This document shows positions 1 to 8,115 of a stretch of 64,000 nucleotides of DNA, one piece after another. Made by a program: the position numbers and the translations under genes. The notes beneath the pieces were generated by a model, which saw nothing but the letters and a program-made list of their open reading frames with translations, did not search any database and had not been told where the DNA came from. Source of the DNA: Bacilli bacterium (GTDB lineage Bacteria; Bacillota_I; Bacilli_A; ML615J-28; CAG-698); assembly GCA_017617065.1 (NCBI GenBank), contig JAFZWP010000014.1:1-64000 (forward strand), given 5' to 3'. How positions within the stretch are numbered: the first letter of the stretch is position 1; each line of letters starts with the position of its first letter.

Positions 1-73
1 CTACAGTTTCTAATTCTTCAAGCTTCTTTTCAATAACAGCTAAATATTCTTTTGTTACTTTTTTCTTTTCCAT
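1..73 (-). CDS. greA: Transcription elongation factor GreA, N-terminal fragment
   Basis: Only the first 24 codons lie in the window; the gene runs off the left edge. The visible peptide begins MEKKKVTKEYLAVIEKKLEE, which resembles the start of the GreA coiled coil (V/L-T-K-E-x-Y-x-x-L/I-x-x-x-L-x-E-L). GreA rescues backtracked RNA polymerase by stimulating transcript cleavage. A GGAGAT Shine-Dalgarno site overlaps an upstream in-frame ATG (79-77), so the ATG at 73 is the better spaced start. Context supports the call: in Bacillus subtilis the order yrrM-yrrN-yrrO-udk-greA is known, and the same genes without udk lie immediately upstream here. The fragment is short, so the call leans partly on synteny. 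Confidence 0.6.
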   Translation of the reverse strand, partial: MEKKKVTKEYLAVIEKKLEELETV

Positions 74-141
74 AATCATATCTCCTATACATTCTATTCG
101 ATTATACAAGAATAGTTATTATTTTTCAAGTAATTTATAAA

Positions 142-1353
142 CTATCCTTGTTTCTTACGAATCATGTCACCTCTTGCAACTCTAAAATTAACATCTAGAT
201 AAATTGTTTGTTTTGGATGCGGAGCAACATCAACCATACTTCCATCTTCTAGCATCATTTTTTCTACTTTATATGATGTATTTTTTAGATTAGGACCAAA
301 GAATTCAAGCGTATCACCAACTTTAAAATGATTTCTTTGTTCGATTATTGCTAAATGTTTATCTTCTTCATAATCTAAAACATAACCAACAAATTCTTTG
401 GTTGGGTGATCATTAGAATCATATAATTGTTCATTAACTGTTATGCCACCAGCTAAAAATCCAGTTGATGTTTCACGGTTTTCAGCTTTTTTGATTTCTT
501 CTAAATAATAATTATAATCAATATCTTCCCCATTATATATTGCATCAATTAAATTACGATAACATCTTACAACTGTAGCAATATAGTATTCAGATTTCAT
601 ACGTCCTTCAATTTTTAGAGATTCCACACCAGCTTCAATTAAGTCTTTAATTAAAGTAATAGCGCATAAATCTTTAGAAGCAATATTAAAATAGTTATCT
701 TTATTAACTTTTTTATATTTAAACAGGCTCTTTTTATACAAATTATAATTCCATCTACAAGAATGAGCACATCCGCCGCGGTTTGCATCACGGTTTACAT
801 AATAATTACTTAACATGCATCTACCAGAAAAGCTTGAGCACATTCCCCCATGAATAAATACTTCTAAACCAACTTTAGATTTTTTAGTTAATAATCTAAT
901 TTGTTCTAAATCTACTTCACGGGCAAGTACTACTCTTTTTATTCCTAAAGATGCTAAATAATTTACAGCTTCACTATTAGTAATAGAAGCTTGTGTTGAC
1001 ATATGGACTTCTAATTTTGGGGCTATGCTTAAAGCAACACTTGCTATATACATACTAGATACAATAATTCCGTCCACATCAACGCTTTCTAAATATTTCA
1101 AATATTCAGTTAATTCATATTCACTAAAATCTTCATCTCTAGCTGCTACATTCATCGTAACATATACTTTAGATTGATTCTTGTGAGCAAAATCTACTCC
1201 TTCTTTTATATCATCTAGGCTAAAGTTATTAGCTCTAGCACGCAAACTATAAAATTTACCACCAATGTATACTGCATCAGCTCCATACATTACAGCTATT
1301 TTTAATTTTTCAAGTGAACCAGCTGGAGCAAGTAATTCAATCTTATTTTTCAT
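142..1353 (-). CDS. trhP2: U32 family tRNA hydroxylation protein TrhP2 (YrrO-like)
   Basis: This is a 403-residue peptidase-U32 family protein. It starts KIELLAPAGS, as the family does, and carries the U32 signature around residues 164-200 (EVFIHGGMC...SGRC...NRDANRGGC...CRW). The signature has four cysteines at 172, 179, 195 and 199 that fit an iron-sulfur site. In B. subtilis the paired U32 proteins YrrN and YrrO (TrhP1/TrhP2) are needed to hydroxylate uridine 34 of tRNA to 5-hydroxyuridine. The gene overlaps the shorter U32 paralogue by 11 bases, and a tRNA methyltransferase lies just upstream. That order argues for the tRNA-modifying branch rather than collagenase-like proteases. Function is inferred from family and synteny. 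Confidence 0.85.
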   Translation of the reverse strand: MKNKIELLAPAGSLEKLKIAVMYGADAVYIGGKFYSLRARANNFSLDDIKEGVDFAHKNQSKVYVTMNVAARDEDFSEYELTEYLKYLESVDVDGIIVSSMYIASVALSIAPKLEVHMSTQASITNSEAVNYLASLGIKRVVLAREVDLEQIRLLTKKSKVGLEVFIHGGMCSSFSGRCMLSNYYVNRDANRGGCAHSCRWNYNLYKKSLFKYKKVNKDNYFNIASKDLCAITLIKDLIEAGVESLKIEGRMKSEYYIATVVRCYRNLIDAIYNGEDIDYNYYLEEIKKAENRETSTGFLAGGITVNEQLYDSNDHPTKEFVGYVLDYEEDKHLAIIEQRNHFKVGDTLEFFGPNLKNTSYKVEKMMLEDGSMVDVAPHPKQTIYLDVNFRVARGDMIRKKQG

Positions 1354-2215
1354 TTAGAATACCTGCCTTTTTATATAAAAATCCAGAATCCACATTACCA
1401 TTTATATCTAGTAACTCGTTATAGCCTTCTCCACTAATCCCATTATCAATAGCATCTTTATAAATATCAATGATTTTAAATAAATCTTTTTTATTTAAGT
1501 TAAATGAATTAATCTTTATAAATTTAGGATTAACAAAAGATAATTCTCGGTATAGTAAATAAATAAAACTAGAAAAGATAAATGTTCCATTTTCATTTTC
1601 TAAAATGATGTTTTCATCATCTCTACTCTCTTCTATTATCTTATAACTACCCTTTGGATTAAGTGATTTATGCAAATGATCACCATATAAAGATATTAAT
1701 TTGCGTTTTGAATAAAATATATCTAAATATCCATATACTGTTAAACATACACAATCTAAGCTACATATTTTTTTAATTTCATCTAAACTAATTTCACTTG
1801 ATGGATTAATATTTATACCTTGATCAGTATAATATTTAGCTTCATTAAATGAAGCTATTAGCTTTGAAGATGTATATATTAGTTTATTTAATAAATTATG
1901 TTTACTAAAATATGATAATACTGCTACATCCGTATACATATAATAATCAATATCTAAAGATCTTAAATAGTCAAGCGATTTATATAAATCATTAATTTCA
2001 TCTTCCATAAATATTTTATCTATTTTTGCGATTAATAAAATATTCTTGCTTTTACAATAATTACTAACGATTTGCGCATCATTTAAATCGAATTTAGCAT
2101 TATATGAAGCTAAACCTTTAATAGGCATAACAAAACCATCTAGATTTTTATAATTAATTAAATCTAGATCGATAATTTCCGCTATTAATAAAGGTTTATT
2201 TTTTTCTTGCTTCAT
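1343..2215 (-). CDS. trhP1: U32 family tRNA hydroxylation protein TrhP1 (YrrN-like)
   Basis: A 290-residue divergent member of the U32 family that lacks the cysteine-rich signature of its neighbour, as expected for the shorter partner of the pair. The barrel-like pattern is still visible (LYKSLDYLRSLDIDYYMYTD, VCLTVYGYLDIFYSKRKL). It starts at an ATG that overlaps the TGA stop of the methyltransferase gene (ATGA) and overlaps the start of trhP2, so the three genes are translationally coupled. In B. subtilis the corresponding protein YrrN works with YrrO in 5-hydroxyuridine formation at tRNA position 34. Sequence identity looks low, so context carries much of the assignment. Confidence 0.72.
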   Translation of the reverse strand: MKQEKNKPLLIAEIIDLDLINYKNLDGFVMPIKGLASYNAKFDLNDAQIVSNYCKSKNILLIAKIDKIFMEDEINDLYKSLDYLRSLDIDYYMYTDVAVLSYFSKHNLLNKLIYTSSKLIASFNEAKYYTDQGININPSSEISLDEIKKICSLDCVCLTVYGYLDIFYSKRKLISLYGDHLHKSLNPKGSYKIIEESRDDENIILENENGTFIFSSFIYLLYRELSFVNPKFIKINSFNLNKKDLFKIIDIYKDAIDNGISGEGYNELLDINGNVDSGFLYKKAGILNEK

Positions 2216-2865
2216 AATTTAACACTAACTGACATTCCATCACCGATTCTTAGAAAGTCGGTTTTATAACCTTTCTGTTTAGATAACCACTCATTAAATT
2301 CTTCAATTTTTCTTACTAATCCTTTTAGATTTTTAGTAGTAACTTGTTTGTCTTTTTCATCCTGAGGTAGTCCTACTAGTCCGTGAAACATCAAGTTATC
2401 ACAAACTACAATTCCTCCTTTTTTTAGATAAGGAGTAAATAAATTAAAGAAGTTTTTATATTGGGCTTTTGCCGCATCAATAAATATTAAATCGTATCCG
2501 TAATTTTTTGTGCCCATCAAGTCATTTTTAGTAACAGTTAGGCCATCTTTTAAAATAACATGAATATTATTATTAAGTTTTGCTTTATTAATATTAAAGA
2601 TGGCAATATTATAAGCATCCATATCTCTTTCAATTGTATCAATATGAATATTTTCATCAATCATAGCCATTTGAATGGCGCTATAACCAATAGCTGTACC
2701 TACTTCTAAAATCTTTTTCGCATTAGTTAATCTAATTAATTGCAGTAAATAAACTAACCCTTCATCAGAAATTATTGGTACATTATTATCTTTTGCGTAT
2801 CGATACATGTCTTTAATTAAACTATTTTTATTAGTGCTATTCAAATTAAGAAAGTAATCGTTCAT
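2212..2865 (-). CDS. trmR: tRNA 5-hydroxyuridine methyltransferase TrmR (YrrM-like O-methyltransferase)
   Basis: A 217-residue class I SAM methyltransferase of the small O-methyltransferase (Methyltransf_3) family. Motif I is ILEVGTAIGYSAIQMA, followed by IDTIERD, the acidic end of strand 2, and YDLIFIDAAKAQY, which carries the metal/substrate aspartate region of catechol-type O-methyltransferases. B. subtilis YrrM (TrmR) methylates 5-hydroxyuridine 34 to 5-methoxyuridine using SAM. Here it lies directly ahead of the two hydroxylation genes, with a GGGAGG Shine-Dalgarno site before its ATG. A generic O-methyltransferase is the alternative, but the neighbours make the tRNA role likely. Confidence 0.82.
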   Translation of the reverse strand: MNDYFLNLNSTNKNSLIKDMYRYAKDNNVPIISDEGLVYLLQLIRLTNAKKILEVGTAIGYSAIQMAMIDENIHIDTIERDMDAYNIAIFNINKAKLNNNIHVILKDGLTVTKNDLMGTKNYGYDLIFIDAAKAQYKNFFNLFTPYLKKGGIVVCDNLMFHGLVGLPQDEKDKQVTTKNLKGLVRKIEEFNEWLSKQKGYKTDFLRIGDGMSVSVKL

Positions 2866-2885
2866 ATAATATTGCCCTCCCTATT

Positions 2886-4169
2886 TTATTTAAAAGTACG
2901 ATCGTTCTTGGCAATTAAAAATGCTTCTTTATAGCGCGTTAATTTACCAAGTAACTCAAATAAATGATGTGAATAAACATATGAATAAAGACGATGTTGG
3001 TAAAGTTTATCATATTTAATCGCTACTTCACGAATATATGATACTAATGCTTCTTCTTTTTCTCCAACTAATTCTAATTGAATTAGTTTAATGAAGTTGC
3101 GATCAATCATATTTTGATGATTCTTTTCCATTTTATCAACTAAATTATTAATATATGTTATCACTTTTTGTGGTAGTCGTTTGGATAATGATTCAGCTTT
3201 ATCAGTTTGCTCAAGCGCTAAATTATAGGCTGCATAAATGAATATAGCTACAAACCTAGCACTAGATAAATTATTATTCTGAACTAATTGCATCGCTTCC
3301 CCATATTCATTATTCTTTATTAAGCATAATGCATAAGTATATAAATATTCTTCATAATATTCACTAGGTATAATATCATTTTGAATATCTTTTAAATTGG
3401 CGATCTTGTCAATCGATGTAAATAATTCTAAATAATGCAATTTATCTAAGAATTCTCTTTTGCGTGGATAGCCATTATCGAATTCTTTTTCTAACATCTT
3501 ATAAGCATTAAATGCTTCGCTTTTTAATTCAAGATTAAAATACACTGTAAATCTTTGTTCTAGATATAAAAATCTTAAATCTCTAAAGCCAATATCATAT
3601 TTAAATTTCTCAACAAAATCTTTTGCTTTGATAAACTGGTTAGTTCTAATGTAGTATTCACAAATACAAATACCAAAAGTGATGAATTCATATTCAGATA
3701 GAGATGATCTTACGCGATCAATATCTACAATTAATTCTTCACACTTTTCAAAGAATCCTAAAACCAAAGCATTTAATAGCTCTAGAAGCTTATTGCTTGC
3801 TATAAAGCAATCAAAATCCATTGTTTTAACTAAACCATCAATTTGTTCAAATTGGTTAAATAGGAACATTCTAACCCCATTAACCAAACTGTTATCATGA
3901 TTTAGATTTTTGATCTTATCATAATCTAAATCCACTCTTTCATATAATACTCTAGCGACTCTATCATCCATCGTAATTTGATTGTTTTCAAACTTACATA
4001 AATATGCTTTTGAACAAATATCTTTTGTGGCTTCACTCAAAGTCATATTTAGTTGTAATCTCTTACTTTTAAAGGCAGTAGCTAGAATATTACTTGTAAC
4101 TTTTATTGCTATTTCATTTCTTCTTTCTGAAAATTCACAAAACTTTTGTGGGTTAAACAAGAATTCCAT
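2886..4169 (-). CDS. HTH regulator with long helical (TPR-like) C-terminal domain
   Basis: A 427-residue protein with an XRE-like helix-turn-helix at residues 20-70 (LATAFKSKRLQLNMTLSEAT, then an SKAYLCKFENNQ recognition segment). About 350 residues of amphipathic helices follow, with repeat-like spacing. This is the architecture of Rgg/RRNPP-type and related cytosolic regulators, in which the helical domain binds a peptide or protein ligand. No short signal-peptide gene is obvious next door. It lies between the YgjP-type peptidase and trmR with a strong AAGGAGG site, so it is probably cotranscribed with the tRNA-modification genes. Target and ligand cannot be told from the sequence. Confidence 0.6.
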   Translation of the reverse strand: MEFLFNPQKFCEFSERRNEIAIKVTSNILATAFKSKRLQLNMTLSEATKDICSKAYLCKFENNQITMDDRVARVLYERVDLDYDKIKNLNHDNSLVNGVRMFLFNQFEQIDGLVKTMDFDCFIASNKLLELLNALVLGFFEKCEELIVDIDRVRSSLSEYEFITFGICICEYYIRTNQFIKAKDFVEKFKYDIGFRDLRFLYLEQRFTVYFNLELKSEAFNAYKMLEKEFDNGYPRKREFLDKLHYLELFTSIDKIANLKDIQNDIIPSEYYEEYLYTYALCLIKNNEYGEAMQLVQNNNLSSARFVAIFIYAAYNLALEQTDKAESLSKRLPQKVITYINNLVDKMEKNHQNMIDRNFIKLIQLELVGEKEEALVSYIREVAIKYDKLYQHRLYSYVYSHHLFELLGKLTRYKEAFLIAKNDRTFK

Positions 4170-4202
4170 TGGACCTCCTTAATTAAAACCCACGCCCGCT
4201 TA

Positions 4203-4829
4203 TTATACAATATCACTATACTTCTTAATTGCTTTCCTAGCATTCAAATAATCAGGATATAATTTAGCCAAGCGGTTATAAAACTCTTTACTATGATTAA
4301 ATACATAATAATGAGTTAATTCATGACATATGACATAATCAATTAATTCATATGGCAAAATTACTAACCACTTATTTAGTGTTATAACATTCTTAGATTT
4401 ATTAAAGCTTCCCCACCTTGATTTCATCTTCCTATATCTTAAAGCTACCCCTTCTACTTTTGCAATAGATGCAAAGTATGAGTATCTAACTGTAATATAA
4501 GAAATTTCATCTTCAACTTTCGCATTAAATTCATCTATAGATATAATCACTCCATGTAACATCGCTTCGCCTGCTTTTAAAACCAACATCTTTTCTTTTT
4601 TAGATAGTTGAGCTTCAATCCAAGTCAAATGATCAATAATTATCTTTTTAACTTCATCCTCTTTTACTTTCTTAGGGGAAGAAAAGTTAATATCATAAGC
4701 ATCATACTTGGTATTGTATACACCTACACTTAATCGCCAATACCTATTTTTAGTCTTATACACATTAACAATATGAATCTTACCAGCAATTTTAAATTGG
4801 AAACTATAATCTAATGTCTTATTTTTCAT
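4203..4829 (-). CDS. YgjP/WLM-type zinc metallopeptidase
   Basis: A YgjP-like (DUF45) protein with the zinc-binding HExxH motif in VICHELTHYYVFNHSKEFY; the later histidine is the likely third ligand. The RMKSRWGSFNKSKNVITLNKWL segment ahead of it is typical of the family, whose cellular role is poorly defined. A TTG six codons upstream (4847) would also be in frame, but the ATG at 4829 is a better start. No Shine-Dalgarno site is visible; a TATAAT lies only six bases before the ATG, which may mean a leaderless message. It follows radC on the same strand. Confidence 0.75.
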   Translation of the reverse strand: MKNKTLDYSFQFKIAGKIHIVNVYKTKNRYWRLSVGVYNTKYDAYDINFSSPKKVKEDEVKKIIIDHLTWIEAQLSKKEKMLVLKAGEAMLHGVIISIDEFNAKVEDEISYITVRYSYFASIAKVEGVALRYRKMKSRWGSFNKSKNVITLNKWLVILPYELIDYVICHELTHYYVFNHSKEFYNRLAKLYPDYLNARKAIKKYSDIV

Positions 4830-4851
4830 ATTAACATTATAATACAATTTC

Positions 4852-5556
4852 TTAATTATTAAAAGATAAGTCTTTAAAACATTTATGGTGTACTATTGAA
4901 TAATAACAATTTCTTCCGATAATTAAATGATCAAGAAATCTAATATCAACCGCTTGACACCCAAGTATTACATCATCTGTTGCCCTAAAGTCTTCTTCAC
5001 TAGGGGTAGCATCCCCACTTGGGTGGTTATGACATATCGCCATGGCAAAGGCAGAATATTTAAGCGCCCACTTAATGAGGTCACGTAGATGAAAAGCGGT
5101 TGAATTAAGTGTACCAATAGATATTATCTTTTTACCAACAATATTACATTTGCAATCGATAAATATGGCTAGTAATATTTCTTGTTTCTCGTTTGCTAGT
5201 ATATTTTCAGCATATAAATAAATATCCTTGGTCTCCTTAATCTGATGTTTAGCACTAATATTTAGTGTTGCTCTTTTTCCAAGTTCTAAAGCCGATAAGA
5301 TGCTTATTGCCTTGGCATTGCCAATTCCTTTAAACTGTTTCAATTCCGAAATTGTTAAATCAAGTAAACAATTTAAGCTACCTCCTTCTATTAATACTTG
5401 TTTTGCTAAGTCCAAAACATCTAAATCTTTAGATCCTGTTCCCAAAATTATGGCAAGTAATTCATAATCTGCTAAATTAGAAACGCCTACTTCCATTGCT
5501 CTTTCTCTCGGTTTAGAAAAAGATGGAAGCTCTCTTAATTTTATTTCACTTTTCAC
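4852..5556 (-). CDS. radC: RadC-family JAB/MPN domain protein
   Basis: A 234-residue RadC homologue. An N-terminal helix-hairpin-helix-like region (LAIILGTGSKDLDVLDLAKQ, ELKQFKGIGNAKAISILSAL) is followed by the C-terminal JAB domain. The metal motif is CHNHPSGDATPSEED, the complete HxHPSGxxxPSxxD pattern. Despite the name, the role of RadC in repair is unproven. The start is a GTG at 5556; no good Shine-Dalgarno site is visible. The gene opens the minus-strand run that ends in greA. An AT-rich inverted repeat (5586-5606) lies just upstream. Confidence 0.9.
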   Translation of the reverse strand: MKSEIKLRELPSFSKPRERAMEVGVSNLADYELLAIILGTGSKDLDVLDLAKQVLIEGGSLNCLLDLTISELKQFKGIGNAKAISILSALELGKRATLNISAKHQIKETKDIYLYAENILANEKQEILLAIFIDCKCNIVGKKIISIGTLNSTAFHLRDLIKWALKYSAFAMAICHNHPSGDATPSEEDFRATDDVILGCQAVDIRFLDHLIIGRNCYYSIVHHKCFKDLSFNN

Positions 5557-5585
5557 ATATATATTTTTAACAAAAACAATCTTTT

Positions 5586-5606
5586 TTTCTTAACAAAATT
5601 AAGAAA
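5586..5606. repeat. AT-rich inverted repeat upstream of radC
   Basis: TTTCTTAA-caaaa-TTAAGAAA, a perfect 8-bp inverted repeat in the 113-base gap between radC and the toxin gene. It could be an operator for radC or a second weak terminator; T runs flank it on both strands. Function not resolved. Confidence 0.4.
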
Positions 5607-5632
5607 CTTTTTTTAAAATTGGCAAATAAAAA

Positions 5633-5656
5633 GGGGAAACAAACAATTGTTTCCTC
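5633..5656 (-). terminator. Terminator of the toxin-antitoxin operon
   Basis: On the minus strand GGAAACAA pairs with TTGTTTCC and is followed by CCTTTTT, shortly after the toxin stop codon. The hairpin and T run fit a Rho-independent terminator. Confidence 0.7.
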
Positions 5657-5669
5657 TTTTAATTCTCTT

Positions 5670-5942
5670 TTAGAATAGGTCACTATGTGACCCAGTATTT
5701 ACCATGGTTAATGTTAATGTGTTATTTTCAATAAAATAAATCAGTAACCAGTCAGGTTTAATATGACATTCCCTGAAGCCCTTATAAATACCTGTTAATG
5801 CATGGTCTTTGTATTTCGGGTCTAATTCCTTTCCATCCTTTAACTGTGCAATAACATCATCTAATAAAGAGATATCCAATCCACGTTTAAGCATCAATTG
5901 ATAGCTTTTTTTGAATTGATTAGTGTATTTAATAGTATACAT
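5670..5942 (-). CDS. yafQ: YafQ-family mRNA interferase toxin
   Basis: A 90-residue RelE/ParE-superfamily toxin of the YafQ type. Residues matching the YafQ active site are present: H47 (DHALTG), H60, D64 and W65 (ECHIKPDWLLIY) and H86 (TGSHSDLF). YafQ cleaves mRNA in the ribosomal A site, causing growth arrest when unopposed. The gene follows the antitoxin with no gap, the usual antitoxin-first order. All catalytic positions are intact, so this looks like a working toxin. It may be cited as RelE/YafQ/mRNA-degrading endonuclease. Confidence 0.88.
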   Translation of the reverse strand: MYTIKYTNQFKKSYQLMLKRGLDISLLDDVIAQLKDGKELDPKYKDHALTGIYKGFRECHIKPDWLLIYFIENNTLTLTMVNTGSHSDLF

Positions 5943-6215
5943 TTATTTCTCCATTAAAGACCTTTTCAATTCATTCATTGATGTATATCCTTTAACACTA
6001 TCATCATTTGAAATACGAATCGCTTCTGCCATAGCGTTTAGAGTCTCTTTATTATATTTTGGTATTTCTACACTGAAAGGAAGTCCACCTCTTAATACAC
6101 ATTGATATAAAAACAAATTTACTGCACTAGACATATCTAAACCAAGAGTTGAAAACAGTTCAGTTGCCTGTCTCTTGATTTCCGAATCAATTCTAACTTG
6201 TGTTGGTGAAGTCAT
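5943..6215 (-). CDS. dinJ: RelB/DinJ-family antitoxin
   Basis: A 90-residue ribbon-helix-helix antitoxin. The N-terminal TQVRIDSEIKRQATELFSTL and SSAVNLFLYQCVLRGGLPF are typical of RelB/DinJ, and the C-terminal tail should wrap and neutralise the toxin. An in-frame ATG ten codons further upstream exists, but the ATG at 6215 has an excellent AAGGAGG site eight bases before it, so it is taken as the start. The protein also represses its own operon in characterised homologues. The promoter just upstream carries repeated AAAACGATT elements that could be its operator. Confidence 0.88.
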   Translation of the reverse strand: MTSPTQVRIDSEIKRQATELFSTLGLDMSSAVNLFLYQCVLRGGLPFSVEIPKYNKETLNAMAEAIRISNDDSVKGYTSMNELKRSLMEK

Positions 6216-6244
6216 TTTGTAATTACCTCCTTCTATACACCTCA

Positions 6245-6273
6245 ATTGTAATCGTTTTGATTTACATTGTCAA
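6245..6273 (-). promoter_or_regulatory. SigA-type promoter and probable operator of dinJ-yafQ
   Basis: Minus strand: -35 TTGACA (6273-6268), 17-base spacer, -10 TACAAT (6250-6245). The motif AAAACGATT occurs twice, once over the -35 and once ending at the -10; ATTGACAAT is itself palindromic. This is a plausible site for autorepression by the RelB/DinJ dimer. Confidence 0.75.
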
Positions 6274-6327
6274 TCGTTTTATATATAATTTCGAAAAATA
6301 AAGGGAGTATGACTACTCCCTAATGCT

Positions 6328-8112
6328 TTATAATCTTTCAAAATCATCTTTCCCATGTTTACATAGAGGGCAAATGAAATCATCTGGTAATTCTTCACCT
6401 TCATAAACGTAACCGCAAACTTTACAAACCCAACCTTTTTTCTTTTGCTCTGGTTTTGGTTTTACATTTGCTTGATAGTAGTTATAAGTCATTGTTTCTA
6501 CTTGTGTAATAACTTTAGAATCTACTACTCTACATATAAACATACCATGACTTCCTAAGTCTACATAATTTTCTACTTCTAACGACATATAAGCATTAAT
6601 GTATTTAGGTAGAACTGCTAGGCCGTTAGATGAGTGCCATGCATCAATTCCTTCAAATTTATTAGCATCTCTTCCTGATCTAAAACCAAAGTTTTGGAAA
6701 ACACTAAATGGTGCTTCAATACTTAATACATTGACATTAAGTTTTTTCGTAGTTTTGATTGTGGAATGAGAATAATTAGCTTTATTGATGTTTACAGCAA
6801 CTCTATATGGATTATCAGTAAGTTGAACTACTGTATTAACGATACAGCCATTATCTTTATGGCCATCATTAGATGTAACTACATAAAGCCCATATCCAAT
6901 CTTAAATAAAGCTTTTGGATCGATTGAATCTTTTTCCATTTCTTGTTTAGCTTTATATTCTTGACATAATGCTTCTACTACTTTATCAATTTGCGCTATA
7001 TTATCATCAGTCATACTTGATGCAATAGAAACAACCGGTTCCACAAACATCAAATTTTTAGAATTAGCAAACTTCTCTTTAATTACACGCGCTGCCATTG
7101 GCGCCCATGTGCCATTTTCAATAATGGCAATTTTCTTATTTTGGAAGTTTCTTTCTGTTAAATGATTGATAAATTCATTCATAAATGGGAATATTCCCGC
7201 ATTATATGTAGTTGTAGCTAAAACAATCTTGCCATATCTAAATGCATCTTCAACTGCTTCAGCCATATCTTCTCTTGCCAAATCGCAAAATACAACTTTT
7301 GGAGCCCCAGCTTTTTCTAATTTATCAGCTAATAATTTAGCAGCAGCTTTTGTGTGGCCATAAACTGATGTATAAAAGATTGCTACGCCATCAGATTCAC
7401 TTTGATAACTTGACCAAATATTATATAAACCTAAATAATAACCTAAGTTTTCATTTAGAACTGGTCCATGTAAAGGACAAATCATCTTAATATCAAGGTT
7501 AGCTGCTTTTTTAAGTAAGCTTTGAACTTGAGCGCCATATTTACCAACGATTCCAAAATAATATCGTCTTGCTTCGCACGCCCAATCTTCATCGATATCA
7601 AGAGCTCCAAACTTACCAAAGCCATCTGCACTAAATAATACTTTATTAGCTTCATCATAAGTTACCATTACTTCTGGCCAGTGTACCATTGGTGCAAAAA
7701 CAAATGTTAATATATGGCTTCCTAAATCTAAAGTCGACCCATCATTAACTACTAATTTCTTTTCAATATCTTTATGGAAGAATTGTTCAATCATCTTAAA
7801 TGTTTTTTGATTACCAACAACATAAGTTTTAGGATAAACTTCTAAAAATCTCATGATATTAGCCGAATGATCTGGTTCCATATGTTGAATAATTAGATAG
7901 TTAGGTAGGCTAGCACCTATTACTTCTTTAATGTTAGCCATCCACTCATCAAAAAAGTTAACATCAACTGTATCCATAATAGCAATCAATTCATCTTTAA
8001 TAACATATGAATTATATGCCATACCATTAGGAACAACATATTGTCCTTCAAAAAGGTCAATTTTATGATCGTTTACCCCTACATAAAATAAATCATTATT
8101 GATTTGTTTCAT
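6328..8112 (-). CDS. Flavodiiron protein with fused flavin reductase and rubredoxin domains
   Basis: A 594-residue soluble four-domain protein. Residues 1-245 form the metallo-beta-lactamase-like diiron domain with all expected ligands (QHMEPDHS, MVHWPEV, FSADGFG, CPLHGP). Residues 250-390 are the flavodoxin domain (IFYTSVYGHTKAAAKLLADK). About 400-545 is a flavin-reductase-like split barrel. About 552-594 is a rubredoxin with CKVCGY and CPLC. Flavodiiron proteins reduce O2 to water, or NO to N2O, and protect anaerobes. Carrying the flavin reductase and rubredoxin on the same chain would shorten the electron path from NAD(P)H to the diiron site. A flavodoxin gene lies three bases upstream. 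Confidence 0.92.
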   Translation of the reverse strand: MKQINNDLFYVGVNDHKIDLFEGQYVVPNGMAYNSYVIKDELIAIMDTVDVNFFDEWMANIKEVIGASLPNYLIIQHMEPDHSANIMRFLEVYPKTYVVGNQKTFKMIEQFFHKDIEKKLVVNDGSTLDLGSHILTFVFAPMVHWPEVMVTYDEANKVLFSADGFGKFGALDIDEDWACEARRYYFGIVGKYGAQVQSLLKKAANLDIKMICPLHGPVLNENLGYYLGLYNIWSSYQSESDGVAIFYTSVYGHTKAAAKLLADKLEKAGAPKVVFCDLAREDMAEAVEDAFRYGKIVLATTTYNAGIFPFMNEFINHLTERNFQNKKIAIIENGTWAPMAARVIKEKFANSKNLMFVEPVVSIASSMTDDNIAQIDKVVEALCQEYKAKQEMEKDSIDPKALFKIGYGLYVVTSNDGHKDNGCIVNTVVQLTDNPYRVAVNINKANYSHSTIKTTKKLNVNVLSIEAPFSVFQNFGFRSGRDANKFEGIDAWHSSNGLAVLPKYINAYMSLEVENYVDLGSHGMFICRVVDSKVITQVETMTYNYYQANVKPKPEQKKKGWVCKVCGYVYEGEELPDDFICPLCKHGKDDFERL

Positions 8113-8115
8113 AAA

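Noticed and set aside
1343..2215. Degenerate U32 gene as a pseudogene of its neighbour
   Set aside because: It has a full open frame, coupled start and stop, and the same short-long pair exists in Bacillus as yrrN-yrrO.
5670..6273. Toxin-antitoxin pair as part of a larger mobile island
   Set aside because: No integrase, transposase, direct repeats or att-like ends were seen around it.
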